Below, in pieces: positions 16,990 to 25,152 of a DNA stretch of 64,000 bases (positions are counted from its first letter, which is position 1; every line of letters begins with the position of its first letter). The notes under the pieces were generated by a model. That model searched no databases and was not told the origin of the DNA. It saw only the letters and a list, made by a program, of their open reading frames with translations. The stretch comes from an uncultured Lachnospiraceae bacterium. GTDB taxonomy: Bacteria; Bacillota; Clostridia; Lachnospirales; Lachnospiraceae. The position numbers and the translations under genes were made by a program. The DNA lies in the NCBI GenBank assembly GCA_947173495.1, contig CAMWFQ010000012.1, positions 1-64,000 on the forward strand, in the 5' to 3' direction.

Positions 16990-17214
16990 GAATACCTGAT
17001 CATTATCCATGAAGCTTTATTTTCAGGGAAGCTGTCATGGCTGCCCTGTACAAGTGGCATTTGACGATTGGGTCTTACGCAATGAGAACTCGCGAACCGT
17101 GTCAGGTTGGGAACAAAGCAGCACTAAGCGAAATTTTTCATGTGCCGTAAGAGTGCCTGGTCCGAGTTAACTGTATGGGTAACGCATGGCAGTTTCCCTG
17201 AGGGTAAAGCTTTT
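16990..17214 (+). ncRNA. ffs: Signal recognition particle RNA
   Basis: The domain IV core is clear: GTCAGGTTGGGAACAAAGCAGCAC (a GGAA-type tetraloop with the AGCAGC asymmetric loop bound by Ffh) at 17101-17124. Flanking arms pair along a long rod: TCTTACG with CGTAAGA, ATGAGAA with TTTTCAT, and at the base AAGCTTTATTTTCAGGGAA (17012-17030) with TTCCCTGAGGGTAAAGCTT (about 17194-17212). The 3' base of the rod runs into TTTT and probably terminates transcription. About 225 nt if started from the promoter at 16955. Only about 20 nt precede the 5' rod arm, which leaves little room for the Alu domain found in Bacillus. The 3' end touches the stop codon of the convergent gene at 17213. Confidence 0.9.
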
Positions 17215-18121
17215 ACAGTTCTACACGCCTCATATAATATCCGAATTTTCCGATTTCTACAGCTCCTTCACATTCAAAACCCTCAAATCCAAACATAACT
17301 GCCACCATTTTTTCCCGTTCAAAATAGGTTCCCGGTACCCCCAAATAAAAGCATTCTTCTTCTATTGCCCCGATTTCCTTATCCGGCCCCAGAAGCAGAT
17401 GTCTGTAATTATAAAATCCATGAAGTAAAAAGCTATTATTAACCAGCCTCTGATAAGGTGCGCGTAAAACCACAAAGTCTCTTGGCTCAATAGATAAGAA
17501 TATTCTTTCATCTCCAAAGGGATGAACCTTCCTGTAAATCTCCTGCAGCTGCTCCCACTTATCCTCCGAAGCAGGATTACCCAGCATCTTTTCCTTCCTG
17601 CCTGTCAAAAGATCCTGCGCCCCCCCATTTGCACTGACAATTTCCTTCCTTCTCTCTTTATCCTCTTCCGCATTTTTGTCTGCCGCATATAAATCCTGTT
17701 TTATTTCAGGCTGACAGAGAATATCCGTATGATTATGAATTTCCGCTTTTCTGAATGTAGTCGGTTCCTGCCAATAACCGGCAATCCACTTTTTTTCCCC
17801 TATCGGAATTAATATACCGCATAATTCATTTTCCTCAAACGTCTCCTCTCCTGTCATAATCATATTTTGTCTGACAGGAAGATTTCTTCTTGTATTCACT
17901 TCTCCCTTTCTTATCGTTATATTTCCCCAGGCACATTCTCTGTTTTTAAGGACAAGCACCAACGGACACTCTCCATCTGAAAGTCCGGAAACATGTCTGA
18001 TATGTATGTCCAAAATACAGGCATCTCTTTCCCGTGAAATTCTAACGAATCCGGCAGAAGATTTTTTGACTCCATCCCAGAAAAAAGTCAGATAAATTAT
18101 CTTTTTCTCATATAAAAACAA
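17213..18121 (-). CDS. Conserved hypothetical protein (DUF6128-like)
   Basis: 302 residues, no signal peptide or membrane segment. The N-terminal 110 residues are beta-rich (FVRISRERDACILDIHIRHV, then CPLVLVLKNR), a variable charged linker spans about 135-185, and the C-terminal 110 residues are well ordered with aromatic motifs (RLVNNSFLLHGFYNYRHLLLG, then YLGVPGTYFEREKMVAVMFGF). This C-terminal block resembles the DUF6128 family of Lachnospiraceae, recalled from memory. Function unknown. The likely start is TTG at 18121, seven bases after GGGAGGG. The preceding TTG and leucine codons are poorly placed. The start lies inside an inverted repeat (18117-18172), so initiation may be controlled by RNA structure. 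Confidence 0.65.
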   Translation of the reverse strand: MFLYEKKIIYLTFFWDGVKKSSAGFVRISRERDACILDIHIRHVSGLSDGECPLVLVLKNRECAWGNITIRKGEVNTRRNLPVRQNMIMTGEETFEENELCGILIPIGEKKWIAGYWQEPTTFRKAEIHNHTDILCQPEIKQDLYAADKNAEEDKERRKEIVSANGGAQDLLTGRKEKMLGNPASEDKWEQLQEIYRKVHPFGDERIFLSIEPRDFVVLRAPYQRLVNNSFLLHGFYNYRHLLLGPDKEIGAIEEECFYLGVPGTYFEREKMVAVMFGFEGFECEGAVEIGKFGYYMRRVEL

Positions 18122-18172
18122 CCTTATCCCTCCCAACAATTATGTATTATTGTATTCAGAAATAAGGTTGTT
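18117..18172 (-). promoter_or_regulatory. Inverted repeat enclosing the start region of the gene at 17213
   Basis: AACAACCTTAT (18117-18127) and ATAAGGTTGTT (18162-18172) are perfect 11-bp inverted copies with a 34-nt loop. On the minus strand the loop carries the GGGAGGG ribosome binding site, the second arm includes the TTG start, and TTTTTAT follows. It could be the terminator of the upstream regulator gene, a translational control hairpin, or both. Confidence 0.6.
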
Positions 18173-18197
18173 CATTCCAATTATCAGCAGTTCACTG

Positions 18198-19286
18198 TCA
18201 TTTGTCCAGTGAGCCCAAATGCTTCATGTAATTATAGACCATCATGGCAATCTTAAAGGTCAGTGCATCATCGAAAGTCCTTACATCCAGTCCTGTACTT
18301 TTCTGAAGCTTTTCAACCCGATATACAAGGGTATTTCTATGGATAAAAAGCTGTCTGGAGGTTTCCGAAACATTTAAATTATTTTCGAAAAACTTGTTCA
18401 CAGTAGAAACGATTTCCTCATCAAAATCACCCGGATCATTGTTTCCAAATATTTCATCAATGAAAATTTTGCACAAATTAGCCGGAAGCTGATAGATCAG
18501 GCGGCCTATTCCCAGACTTCCATAGGAATTCACTTTCTTTTCCACATAAAAGATCTTACCCACGTCCAGCGCCATCATCGCTTCCTTATAGGATTTCGAT
18601 ACATCCTTCAGCTCCTGCACAATCGTCCCATAAGCCACCCTCACATTCATCATGGCTTCCGTACTCATCATATCCACTATTGTCTGTGCCGTCTGTTCAA
18701 TTTCACGATCTCCATCTGCAGCACTCAAAGCCTTGATCAATATAACATTGCTCTCATCCACAGCCGTAATAAAATCCCCTGACTGGGAGGAAAACATCCC
18801 CCGCAAAAATTCTATAGCTGTATTGTCTTTCTCCGCTCTTGTTTCAATGATAAATACAATCCTTGGAATCATCACTTCAATGTGTAATTTCTTGGCGCGA
18901 TTGTATACATCCACTAAAAGCAGATTGTCCATCAGCAGATTTTGAAAGAAGTTATTACGGTCAAAACGCTCCTTATAAGCCGTTATGAGTTGCTGCATCT
19001 GGCTCACCGCTATCTTACCAATCAGATATGCTTCATCATTGCTTGCCCTTGCAACCAGCACATATACCAGCTCACTCTCGTCCATAACCTTTAGCAGATG
19101 ATCCTTGCCTATCACCTGGCTGTCTGCTGGAGAATCAACAAAGCTTACAATAAGCTCCTTCGAGATATCATTGTCCTCAAATGTGGAAACCACCAGACTT
19201 CCATCCGTCCCAAAAACCGCCAGATTGACCTTCGTAATATTCCGGAGCTCCTCAATACAGTTTTCTATTACCTGTGTAGATATCAT
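18198..19286 (-). CDS. PucR/CdaR-type transcriptional regulator
   Basis: 362 residues. The C-terminal helix-turn-helix of the PucR family is clear at about 295-355 (FFENNLNVSETSRQLFIHRNTLVYRVEKL, then DALTFKIA). The N-terminal 120 residues (VIENCIEELRNITKVNLAVFGTDGSLVVST) look like the sugar-diacid or PAS-like recognition domain of the CdaR regulators (not the YbbR-type CdaR at 53696). A GGDEF-like middle region is degenerate. The start is ATG at 19286 after AAAGGATGTGAAGAG. Frame codons further upstream come from repeat DNA. It sits downstream of an MsmX-like ATPase and may control sugar uptake or use, but its targets cannot be told. Confidence 0.85.
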   Translation of the reverse strand: MISTQVIENCIEELRNITKVNLAVFGTDGSLVVSTFEDNDISKELIVSFVDSPADSQVIGKDHLLKVMDESELVYVLVARASNDEAYLIGKIAVSQMQQLITAYKERFDRNNFFQNLLMDNLLLVDVYNRAKKLHIEVMIPRIVFIIETRAEKDNTAIEFLRGMFSSQSGDFITAVDESNVILIKALSAADGDREIEQTAQTIVDMMSTEAMMNVRVAYGTIVQELKDVSKSYKEAMMALDVGKIFYVEKKVNSYGSLGIGRLIYQLPANLCKIFIDEIFGNNDPGDFDEEIVSTVNKFFENNLNVSETSRQLFIHRNTLVYRVEKLQKSTGLDVRTFDDALTFKIAMMVYNYMKHLGSLDK

Positions 19287-19315
19287 CTCTTCACATCCTT
19301 TCTGCCTACAGCTAC

Positions 19316-19345
19316 AGTATACCAGACTTTTCGGACTCTTTGCAA
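19316..19345 (-). promoter_or_regulatory. Probable sigma-A promoter of the PucR-type regulator
   Basis: TTGCAA (19340-19345), 18-nt spacer and TATACT (19316-19321) on the minus strand. The -35 box directly abuts the left end of the repeat array at 19346. Confidence 0.55.
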
Positions 19346-19511
19346 CCAAGCAGGAAAGATTTTCTCCCTGCCGCGTGCGGGGCGCATACTGCGTCAGCAA
19401 CACCTTCATCTGTGCGCCCCTGTTCAATCGAGTAGGGAAGGCTTTTTCTCCCTACTCGCCGTGCGGGGCGCATACTGCGTCAGCAGTAAATCTCCCTGTG
19501 CGCCCCTGCAC
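19346..19511 (+). repeat. Terminator-linked nested-hairpin repeat, array A1 (about 1.9 units)
   Basis: Two tandem units. The complete one (19422-19511) starts AATCGAGTAGGGAAGG, whose CGAGTAGGGA pairs with TCCCTACTCG (stem I). Then comes stem II, GTGC-GGGGCGCA paired with TGCGCCCC-T-GCAC with one bulged T, enclosing a small inner hairpin ACTGC-GTC-AGCAGT. The left unit lacks its AATCGAG start. The array ends against the A-run that is the T-tract of the terminator at 19513. Confidence 0.85.
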
Positions 19512-19512
19512 A

Positions 19513-19542
19513 TAAAAAAAGGGGTGTTGTAAACACCCCTCT
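19513..19542 (-). terminator. Intrinsic terminator of the MsmX-like ATPase gene
   Basis: AGGGGTGTT pairs with AACACCCCT around a GTAA-type loop (19520-19541). It is followed on the minus strand by TTTTTTTATG. Confidence 0.85.
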
Positions 19543-19552
19543 TGATTTGCTA

Positions 19553-20662
19553 CTAGTTTGTAATAACCTGCTCTGTTTCTTTATCAAATACATGAATCTT
19601 ATCAACATCAAATGCAAACTTAATTGTATCGCCAGGTCTTGATGATGTACGGGAATCAACTCTTGCAGTGATCGGGAACTCTTCCAGATCAAAATATAAG
19701 TATACTTCTGCACCAAGCAACTCGTAAACTCTGACTGTTGACTCAAATACACACTTGGCGTTCTTGATGTACTCTTCTGAATCATACACATCCTCAGGAC
19801 GGATACCGAATGTAACCTTCTTGCCTGCATAGCCGCCACTGATAAGCTTTTTGGATTTAGCAGCCGGGAGCGGAATATTCTTGCCTGCAATCTTAAGGCT
19901 TGCCACGTCGCCGTTTACTTCCACTGTTGCGTCCAGGAAGTTCATCTGAGGTGATCCCATAAATCCTGCTACAAACAGGTTCGTGGGTTTCTGATACAGA
20001 TTCTGAGGGCTGTCAACCTGCTGAACAACACCGTCTTTCATAACTACGATTCTGTCACCCAGAGTCATAGCCTCTGTCTGGTCATGTGTTACATAGATGA
20101 TTGTGGTGCCTAATCTCTGATGCAGCTTGGAGATCTCAACACGCATCTGTACACGCAGCTTAGCATCCAAGTTGGAAAGAGGTTCGTCCATAAGGAATAC
20201 CTTAGGGCTACGAACGATAGCACGACCCATGGCAACACGCTGTCTCTGACCACCTGACAAAGCCTTGGGTTTACGATCAAGGAGAGCTGTCAGGTCAAGA
20301 ATCTTAGCAGCTTCTTTCACCATCTTGTCAATTTCATCTTTAGGAACTTTTCTCAATTTAAGACCAAAAGCCATATTGTCATATACTGACATATGAGGAT
20401 ACAGAGCATAATTCTGGAATACCATTGCAATGTCTCTGTCCTTAGGCTCAACGTCATTTACTACTCTGTCGCCGATCTTCAGTTCACCGGAAGAAATATC
20501 TTCCAAACCTGCGATCATACGCAATGTAGTAGACTTACCACATCCTGAAGGACCTACGAAGATGATAAATTCCTTATCTGCAATTTCAAGGTTGAAGTCC
20601 TTTACTGCCTCAAAGCCATTAGGATATCTTTTGTAGATATTCTTTAATGATAAACTTGCCAT
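19553..20662 (-). CDS. msmX: ABC transporter ATP-binding protein, MsmX/UgpC type
   Basis: 369 residues. Walker [10 protein letters not shown] (about 37-45), signature [15 protein letters not shown], Walker [15 protein letters not shown], switch His [12 protein letters not shown] and a C-terminal OB-type domain ([12 protein letters not shown]). It stands alone with no permease or binding protein beside it, its own promoter (20711-20739) and its own terminator. This is the layout of the multitask ATPase MsmX, which energises several sugar importers. Codon use looks like that of a well-expressed gene. It may be shared with importers elsewhere in the genome. Confidence 0.9.
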   Translation of the reverse strand: MASLSLKNIYKRYPNGFEAVKDFNLEIADKEFIIFVGPSGCGKSTTLRMIAGLEDISSGELKIGDRVVNDVEPKDRDIAMVFQNYALYPHMSVYDNMAFGLKLRKVPKDEIDKMVKEAAKILDLTALLDRKPKALSGGQRQRVAMGRAIVRSPKVFLMDEPLSNLDAKLRVQMRVEISKLHQRLGTTIIYVTHDQTEAMTLGDRIVVMKDGVVQQVDSPQNLYQKPTNLFVAGFMGSPQMNFLDATVEVNGDVASLKIAGKNIPLPAAKSKKLISGGYAGKKVTFGIRPEDVYDSEEYIKNAKCVFESTVRVYELLGAEVYLYFDLEEFPITARVDSRTSSRPGDTIKFAFDVDKIHVFDKETEQVITN

Positions 20663-20710
20663 TTCTTAATTGCCTCCTTAAAATTTTGATTCACAATCGA
20701 GTCTGAATGT

Positions 20711-20739
20711 AGTATACAGGAATTTCCGCGTTCTGACTA
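20711..20739 (-). promoter_or_regulatory. Probable promoter of msmX
   Basis: TAGTCA (20734-20739), 17-nt spacer and TATACT (20711-20716) on the minus strand. The -35 match is moderate (4 of 6). Confidence 0.5.
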
Positions 20740-20861
20740 TGCCATTATTCCACAAATATTTCATTTTGTGTTGTTAAATATGCTTACGAAAAATGTCGAT
20801 TTAATGTTTATACAGCAACTTGACCAACGAACTCCAGATTTCCATGGACACTTTGTACAAT

Positions 20862-21635
20862 TTAAATTGTCTTTTCTGTCTCCTCAGTCGGTTCTTCTCC
20901 CGTTTCTTTGATCTCCTGGCTCTCAGCAGTATTCACCTTATCTCCATCATCCATGATATTCTCTGCCGTCTCTTCCCCCTCCAGAGGCTCAAGTGTCCAC
21001 TCTTCATCGCTTACCACCTCTTCCTCCGGCTCAAACCGTTTGAAGGTCTTGTTGTAAAGGAGGGCGCACAGAAATCCGGGACCGGATATTCCAAGCGCAA
21101 AGACAACCGGCATTGCCCGTACAAAAAACGCCGCAACCAGTACCGGAATAATCCAGCACACAATCATAAGAATCGTTTTGGGAAATGCAAGGATTGACAT
21201 AAAAAGAGAATTCCGGAATGTGTTCTTAATCGAGTTATCAAACCGTGCCAGTACAGGAAAAACATGCATGGAGGCAAACAACACAATCAATACTACAGAC
21301 AAAAAGGCAATTCTCACCCATCCTGGAAACTCCAGTGTGGAATATTTGAAAATAAAAAAGTCACCTATCAGAATCACAAACACCAGCAGATAGATCAGCC
21401 AGATCAGTGTTGCCTGTCTGAAATTTTGTCTGAATGATTTAAAAAATGATTTAACAATATAGGTCTCCTCATTTCTGACCATTTTCAGCGCCACATAGTT
21501 CATGGCAGTCAGTGATGCTCCGATTGTAAAGACCGGAATACAGCAGATCAGTGTCAGGATGTTCAAAATCAGCAGATCTGCTAATTTCCCAAGAAATACA
21601 AACAGTGGACTTTCCAAATCAAATAATCTTCCCAT
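20862..21635 (-). CDS. YesL/DUF624-family membrane protein
   Basis: 257 residues. The N-terminal FLGKLADLLILNILTLICCIPVFTIGAS, followed by Y-V-A-L-K-M and K-S-F-F-K-S-F-R-Q-N-F-R-Q, is the signature of DUF624 (YesL-like) proteins. Five to six membrane segments span residues 15-200, then an acidic tail of about 60 residues rich in Glu. Family members are often found near sugar ABC importers or rhamnogalacturonan genes. Here the nearest such gene is the MsmX-like ATPase downstream. Molecular role unknown. The ribosome binding site is GGAGAG. Confidence 0.85.
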   Translation of the reverse strand: MGRLFDLESPLFVFLGKLADLLILNILTLICCIPVFTIGASLTAMNYVALKMVRNEETYIVKSFFKSFRQNFRQATLIWLIYLLVFVILIGDFFIFKYSTLEFPGWVRIAFLSVVLIVLFASMHVFPVLARFDNSIKNTFRNSLFMSILAFPKTILMIVCWIIPVLVAAFFVRAMPVVFALGISGPGFLCALLYNKTFKRFEPEEEVVSDEEWTLEPLEGEETAENIMDDGDKVNTAESQEIKETGEEPTEETEKTI

Positions 21636-21656
21636 AGCGCTCTCTTCTCTCCTGTA

Positions 21657-22910
21657 TCAGCGTGCCTTAAGCTTTTCCGAAACCTGATTATATTGTTGAT
21701 TTAATTTCCGATATGTAATCAAAATTTCTTCAACGCTGGCGTTTACATGTTGTATAATTTCGTCGTAACAATCAAAAAATATTTTGACAAGGGTCTTATT
21801 GTATTTCCCAGCTTCTGCCTCTTTACCGATTATATCCAGCATTTCCTGCGCCTTAAATGCTGACCGGTAGGATCTTTTATCCAGAAGGGCCGTCACTGCA
21901 TCGGCAAGCTGCACAATCTCCTGCTTGCGGTTCATTTGCGCCTCCCGAAGCCTTCTGGGATATCCGCTGCCATCCCCCCGCTCGTGGTGCGCCGCCACAA
22001 TATCTACCACTTCCTTGGCCATTCGTTTGTTCAGAATCCGCTCCGCCAGATGTACATGCATTTTTACTTTTTTATATTCCTCCGGCGTTAAGGCTCTCGG
22101 CGCATTAATGATATTTTTAGGTACGGCTACCATCCCGATATCATGAAGGATCGTTCCATAATACAACTCTTCCTTCTCCAGATTCGTAAGTCCTACCCTT
22201 TGTCCAAGCGTTTCTGCAATGCACATGCTGGTAACCGTATTTACCACTGCCGATTCATTGGTAAAGCCCTGGCAATACATCAGAAGTTCCAGATATTTTT
22301 TCTTATCTTCATTTGTATAGATCATATAGCCGATGATATCATCCAGCTCCTTTTTGTAATCCCCATTCCGGACTTTCTGAAGGATATCATATTTATCTAT
22401 CGCTTCATTAAAAAGCTGAAAGGCTTCTCTGCCGATCACGGTTCCTACCTGCTTCTGGAACATATCCATACTAAATTTATCTCCCAGAGCAACAGAAAAG
22501 ATATCTACCTTTTCAGCCAGACTCAAACAGGCTGTAATATCTTTATATTCAAAATCAAGCGCCTTCAGCTGCGAATAATCGGTATGATGATAGAGTATCA
22601 CCATCGCCAGCTCTTTCAGCGGTGAAAGATGTTTCAGCACAAGATAGCCATAAGTTGCATGGGGCATGGGAGTTTTTAACTCATAGCGTATCATATCTTT
22701 TAAATTTTCTGTTTTGTAGGCTCCTATATCATGAAGAGATGCCAGAAATACCAGATCGGCCAGTTCAAACTTTTCATAGCCGCCCTTACATTCCAGCATC
22801 TTGTACATATAATATGCCACTCTCGATCCATGATCCATCGGCCTGCGATCGATCAGCTTCAGCGTATCCCGCATCAGCAGGAAAATGTCCTTACTATGAA
22901 TATATTCCAT
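21657..22910 (-). CDS. HD-GYP domain protein, probable c-di-GMP phosphodiesterase
   Basis: 417 residues, soluble. It contains two HD-type regions. The first has HDIGAYKTENL at about 65-75 (the HD pair conserved). The second is a full HD-GYP: HDIGMVAVP near 247, HVHLAERIL, then HHERGDGSGYPR near 305-316 and QLADAVTALLD. HD-GYP domains hydrolyse c-di-GMP and depend on a metal centre. The tandem architecture, with no sensor or receiver domain, is unusual. The start is ATG at 22910 (AAAGG eight bases upstream). It lies five bases after the GNAT gene, so the two form an operon with the promoter at 23441. Confidence 0.88.
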   Translation of the reverse strand: MEYIHSKDIFLLMRDTLKLIDRRPMDHGSRVAYYMYKMLECKGGYEKFELADLVFLASLHDIGAYKTENLKDMIRYELKTPMPHATYGYLVLKHLSPLKELAMVILYHHTDYSQLKALDFEYKDITACLSLAEKVDIFSVALGDKFSMDMFQKQVGTVIGREAFQLFNEAIDKYDILQKVRNGDYKKELDDIIGYMIYTNEDKKKYLELLMYCQGFTNESAVVNTVTSMCIAETLGQRVGLTNLEKEELYYGTILHDIGMVAVPKNIINAPRALTPEEYKKVKMHVHLAERILNKRMAKEVVDIVAAHHERGDGSGYPRRLREAQMNRKQEIVQLADAVTALLDKRSYRSAFKAQEMLDIIGKEAEAGKYNKTLVKIFFDCYDEIIQHVNASVEEILITYRKLNQQYNQVSEKLKAR

Positions 22911-22915
22911 ACACA

Positions 22916-23401
22916 CTACCTTTCTGCTAAGATATATTCCATCGGAGTATAAATGATACCTTCCTGTTTCCTTGCCAGTCCTAGATCCTTAAACCCAATT
23001 CTGTGGTAGAAAATCACTGCGTAAGGCGACGCGTTAACTGTCAGCCGTTTTTTCCCGAATTTCCTCTGCACATAACCAGCCATTTCTTCTATTAACGCTC
23101 TTCCGATTCCACATCTGTGCCAGTTTTTATCCACAAACAAAAGGGAGATATGTGTCTCATTCCTCAGCGTGATCATTCCTACCATTCTTTCAGATTCATA
23201 GGCTGTCATCATCAGGTATGTTCCTTCTGTAAACATTCTCTTCAGGCCCGTATCTGTGATAAAATCCTCAAAGCTTCTGATTCCCTCCAGCGTATAATCA
23301 GCCGCTTCAAATTCCAGAAACGTTTTCCATGCCAGTCCCATGGCTTCTTCCCATTCATCCTCATGAGCAAAACGTATCTCATAAGCCATTTCACCGCTCA
23401 T
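22916..23401 (-). CDS. GNAT family acetyltransferase
   Basis: 161 residues. A single GNAT fold with the acetyl-CoA-binding loop at RCGIGRALIEEM (about 115-126) and the C-terminal YAVIFYHRIGFKDLG motif that closes the fold. The acceptor substrate is unknown. The start could be ATG at 23401 or at 23389 (MAYEIRF). Neither has a strong ribosome binding site. It is co-transcribed with the HD-GYP gene. Confidence 0.85.
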   Translation of the reverse strand: MSGEMAYEIRFAHEDEWEEAMGLAWKTFLEFEAADYTLEGIRSFEDFITDTGLKRMFTEGTYLMMTAYESERMVGMITLRNETHISLLFVDKNWHRCGIGRALIEEMAGYVQRKFGKKRLTVNASPYAVIFYHRIGFKDLGLARKQEGIIYTPMEYILAER

Positions 23402-23440
23402 TGTTCAATCATTTCATCCCTTCATTGCTGTTAATCTAAT

Positions 23441-23469
23441 ATTATAGCAGATTGTACCTCACTTTACAA
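23441..23469 (-). promoter_or_regulatory. Sigma-A promoter of the GNAT/HD-GYP operon
   Basis: TTGTAA (23464-23469), 17-nt spacer and perfect TATAAT (23441-23446) on the minus strand. GATTGTA and TACAATC form a small dyad over the spacer and -35 region. Confidence 0.65.
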
Positions 23470-23528
23470 TCAAAGGACTTCTTAAATTGTGTAAATTATT
23501 CATAAAAAACTATTTTAAGAACCGGAAC

Positions 23529-24521
23529 CTATGTTGCCGATTCTGTTCCAACCTGATTCACCAGAGGCAGTCCATTTTCAAGCGCATAGGCATTTTCAAG
23601 AGTCGTACGTGCAATCGCCCGCATTGCTTCCCGGGTAAAGAACCCCATATGAGAAGTGACAAGCACATTAGGAAACGTCATTAACCGTGCCAGGTTATCG
23701 TCAGTTATGATGTCGCTGGATCGATCCTCATAAAAAACGCCTTCTTCCTCTTCATAAACATCGAGCCCCACTCCGCCAAACCGTCCCGCCAGCAGCCCGT
23801 CAATCAAAGCTTCTGTTTCAATCAGACCGCCGCGGGAAGTATTTACCAGATAGACGCCTTTCTTCATCATATTTATCGTTTCCCTGTTAATGATATGTCT
23901 GGTATCCGAGTTAAGAGGACAGTGCAGGGAAATAATGTCAGAACTTTTAAAAAGCTTCTCCAGAGATACATATTCTGCCTCAAGTCCCCCTGCCGGGAAA
24001 GGATCATAGCAAATGACATGCATCTGGAAACCGTTCAATATTCTGATCATAGCCTGACCGATTTTTCCTGTACCGATCACACCAGCCGTTTTCTCATACA
24101 GATCTATTCCCATAAGTCCGTTCAGGCTCATATTAAAGTCCCTGGTTCTGTTATAGGCTTTATGAGTCAGTCTGTTGACCGTAAGAAGCATCGCCATTGT
24201 AAACTCCGCAACAGCTTCGGGCGAATAGCTGGGAACTCTCAGTATTACGATTTTATCCTCCGCCGCTTTTACATCTACGTTGTTAAATCCTGCGCTTCGC
24301 AATAAAATAGCTTTGACATTCATCTCATACAGCTCGTCTATCATCGCCGCATCTACATAATCATTGACAAAGATACAGATCGCATCATGTCCCTTTGCCA
24401 TGAAAATGGTTTCCTGATTGCAGGCCGCCTCAATGAAATGAATGTCAAAACCGTATTCTTTTGCCATAGGCTCAAACCAGATCCTGTCGTAAGGTTTTGT
24501 TCCATAAAATGCAATTTTCAT
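23529..24521 (-). CDS. ldhA: D-lactate dehydrogenase (2-hydroxyacid dehydrogenase family)
   Basis: 330 residues, the usual length. It reduces pyruvate to D-lactate with NADH. Rossmann motif GTGKIG at 150-155, then HCPLNSDTRHIIN, the catalytic NTSRGG with Arg, GLDVYEEE and the C-terminal SHMGFFTREA, where the HxGFFT signature separates D-lactate dehydrogenases from other members of the family. Start ATG at 24521 after GGGAGGATGTCAT. Codons further upstream are not coding. A fermentative end-step enzyme, consistent with the anaerobic lifestyle inferred for the host. Confidence 0.88.
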   Translation of the reverse strand: MKIAFYGTKPYDRIWFEPMAKEYGFDIHFIEAACNQETIFMAKGHDAICIFVNDYVDAAMIDELYEMNVKAILLRSAGFNNVDVKAAEDKIVILRVPSYSPEAVAEFTMAMLLTVNRLTHKAYNRTRDFNMSLNGLMGIDLYEKTAGVIGTGKIGQAMIRILNGFQMHVICYDPFPAGGLEAEYVSLEKLFKSSDIISLHCPLNSDTRHIINRETINMMKKGVYLVNTSRGGLIETEALIDGLLAGRFGGVGLDVYEEEEGVFYEDRSSDIITDDNLARLMTFPNVLVTSHMGFFTREAMRAIARTTLENAYALENGLPLVNQVGTESAT

Positions 24522-24605
24522 ATGACATCCTCCCTGATTGATAAGTTTGCATGTCATATATTATTTGCTGAAAAGCAAGTATTTTATTCTCTTGTCCTCA
24601 CACCT

Positions 24606-25115
24606 TTAAAACAAATTATTAAAAAAGCTCTTTACAGAATCTTTCAGACCGCTGAAAAAACTGCTTATCACATTGGATGCAGCATTTTTTACCGCTCCGG
24701 TCACCACCTCATCCACATGATCAACAAAGTCAGCTCCATACTCCTGGTACATACTTTCTGTTTTTTCTACAATATACTCCGCCGAAAAACCCAGAGCCTC
24801 CAGCTTTTCCATTGTATCTACCAGATTTTCCGCATCCTCTCTGCTGACTTCAACACCGAACTTTTCTTCTCCTTCCCGAATAGCATCTTTCAGTCCTTCC
24901 TCCGAGTTCAGATTTCCTTCCTCTACCTGTTCTTTCAAAAAGGAAAACACTTCTTTTGCCGTCTCATCATCCATACTGTCAAATGCTGCCGACAGCTGCC
25001 GTTTTACCTGATCCACAAGGTCAGATGCGTCCTGTGAGGATGACGCATAAGTCATTGTCGGCAGGAATAAAAACAGGGCGGAAACAAACAAAATTACCCA
25101 AACTTTCTTTTTCAT
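24606..25115 (-). CDS. Exported alpha-helical protein (DUF1002-like)
   Basis: 169 residues. A signal peptide (VWVILFVSALFLFLPTMTYASS, cleavage about residue 25) is followed by an all-helical acidic domain. The segment FGVEVSREDAENLVDTMEKLEALGFS resembles the core of DUF1002 (YpuA-like) proteins, but the family assignment is tentative. The C-terminal 30 residues are amphipathic and aromatic (SFFSGLKDSVKSFFNNLF), which might contact the membrane. The ATG at 25115, placed after GAGGAGATC, is preferred over the ATG 15 bases upstream. It lies between ldhA and a hydrolase gene in the same direction. Confidence 0.6.
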   Translation of the reverse strand: MKKKVWVILFVSALFLFLPTMTYASSSQDASDLVDQVKRQLSAAFDSMDDETAKEVFSFLKEQVEEGNLNSEEGLKDAIREGEEKFGVEVSREDAENLVDTMEKLEALGFSAEYIVEKTESMYQEYGADFVDHVDEVVTGAVKNAASNVISSFFSGLKDSVKSFFNNLF

Positions 25116-25152
25116 AACAGATCTCCTCATATATCAAACACCAGTGTCAAAG

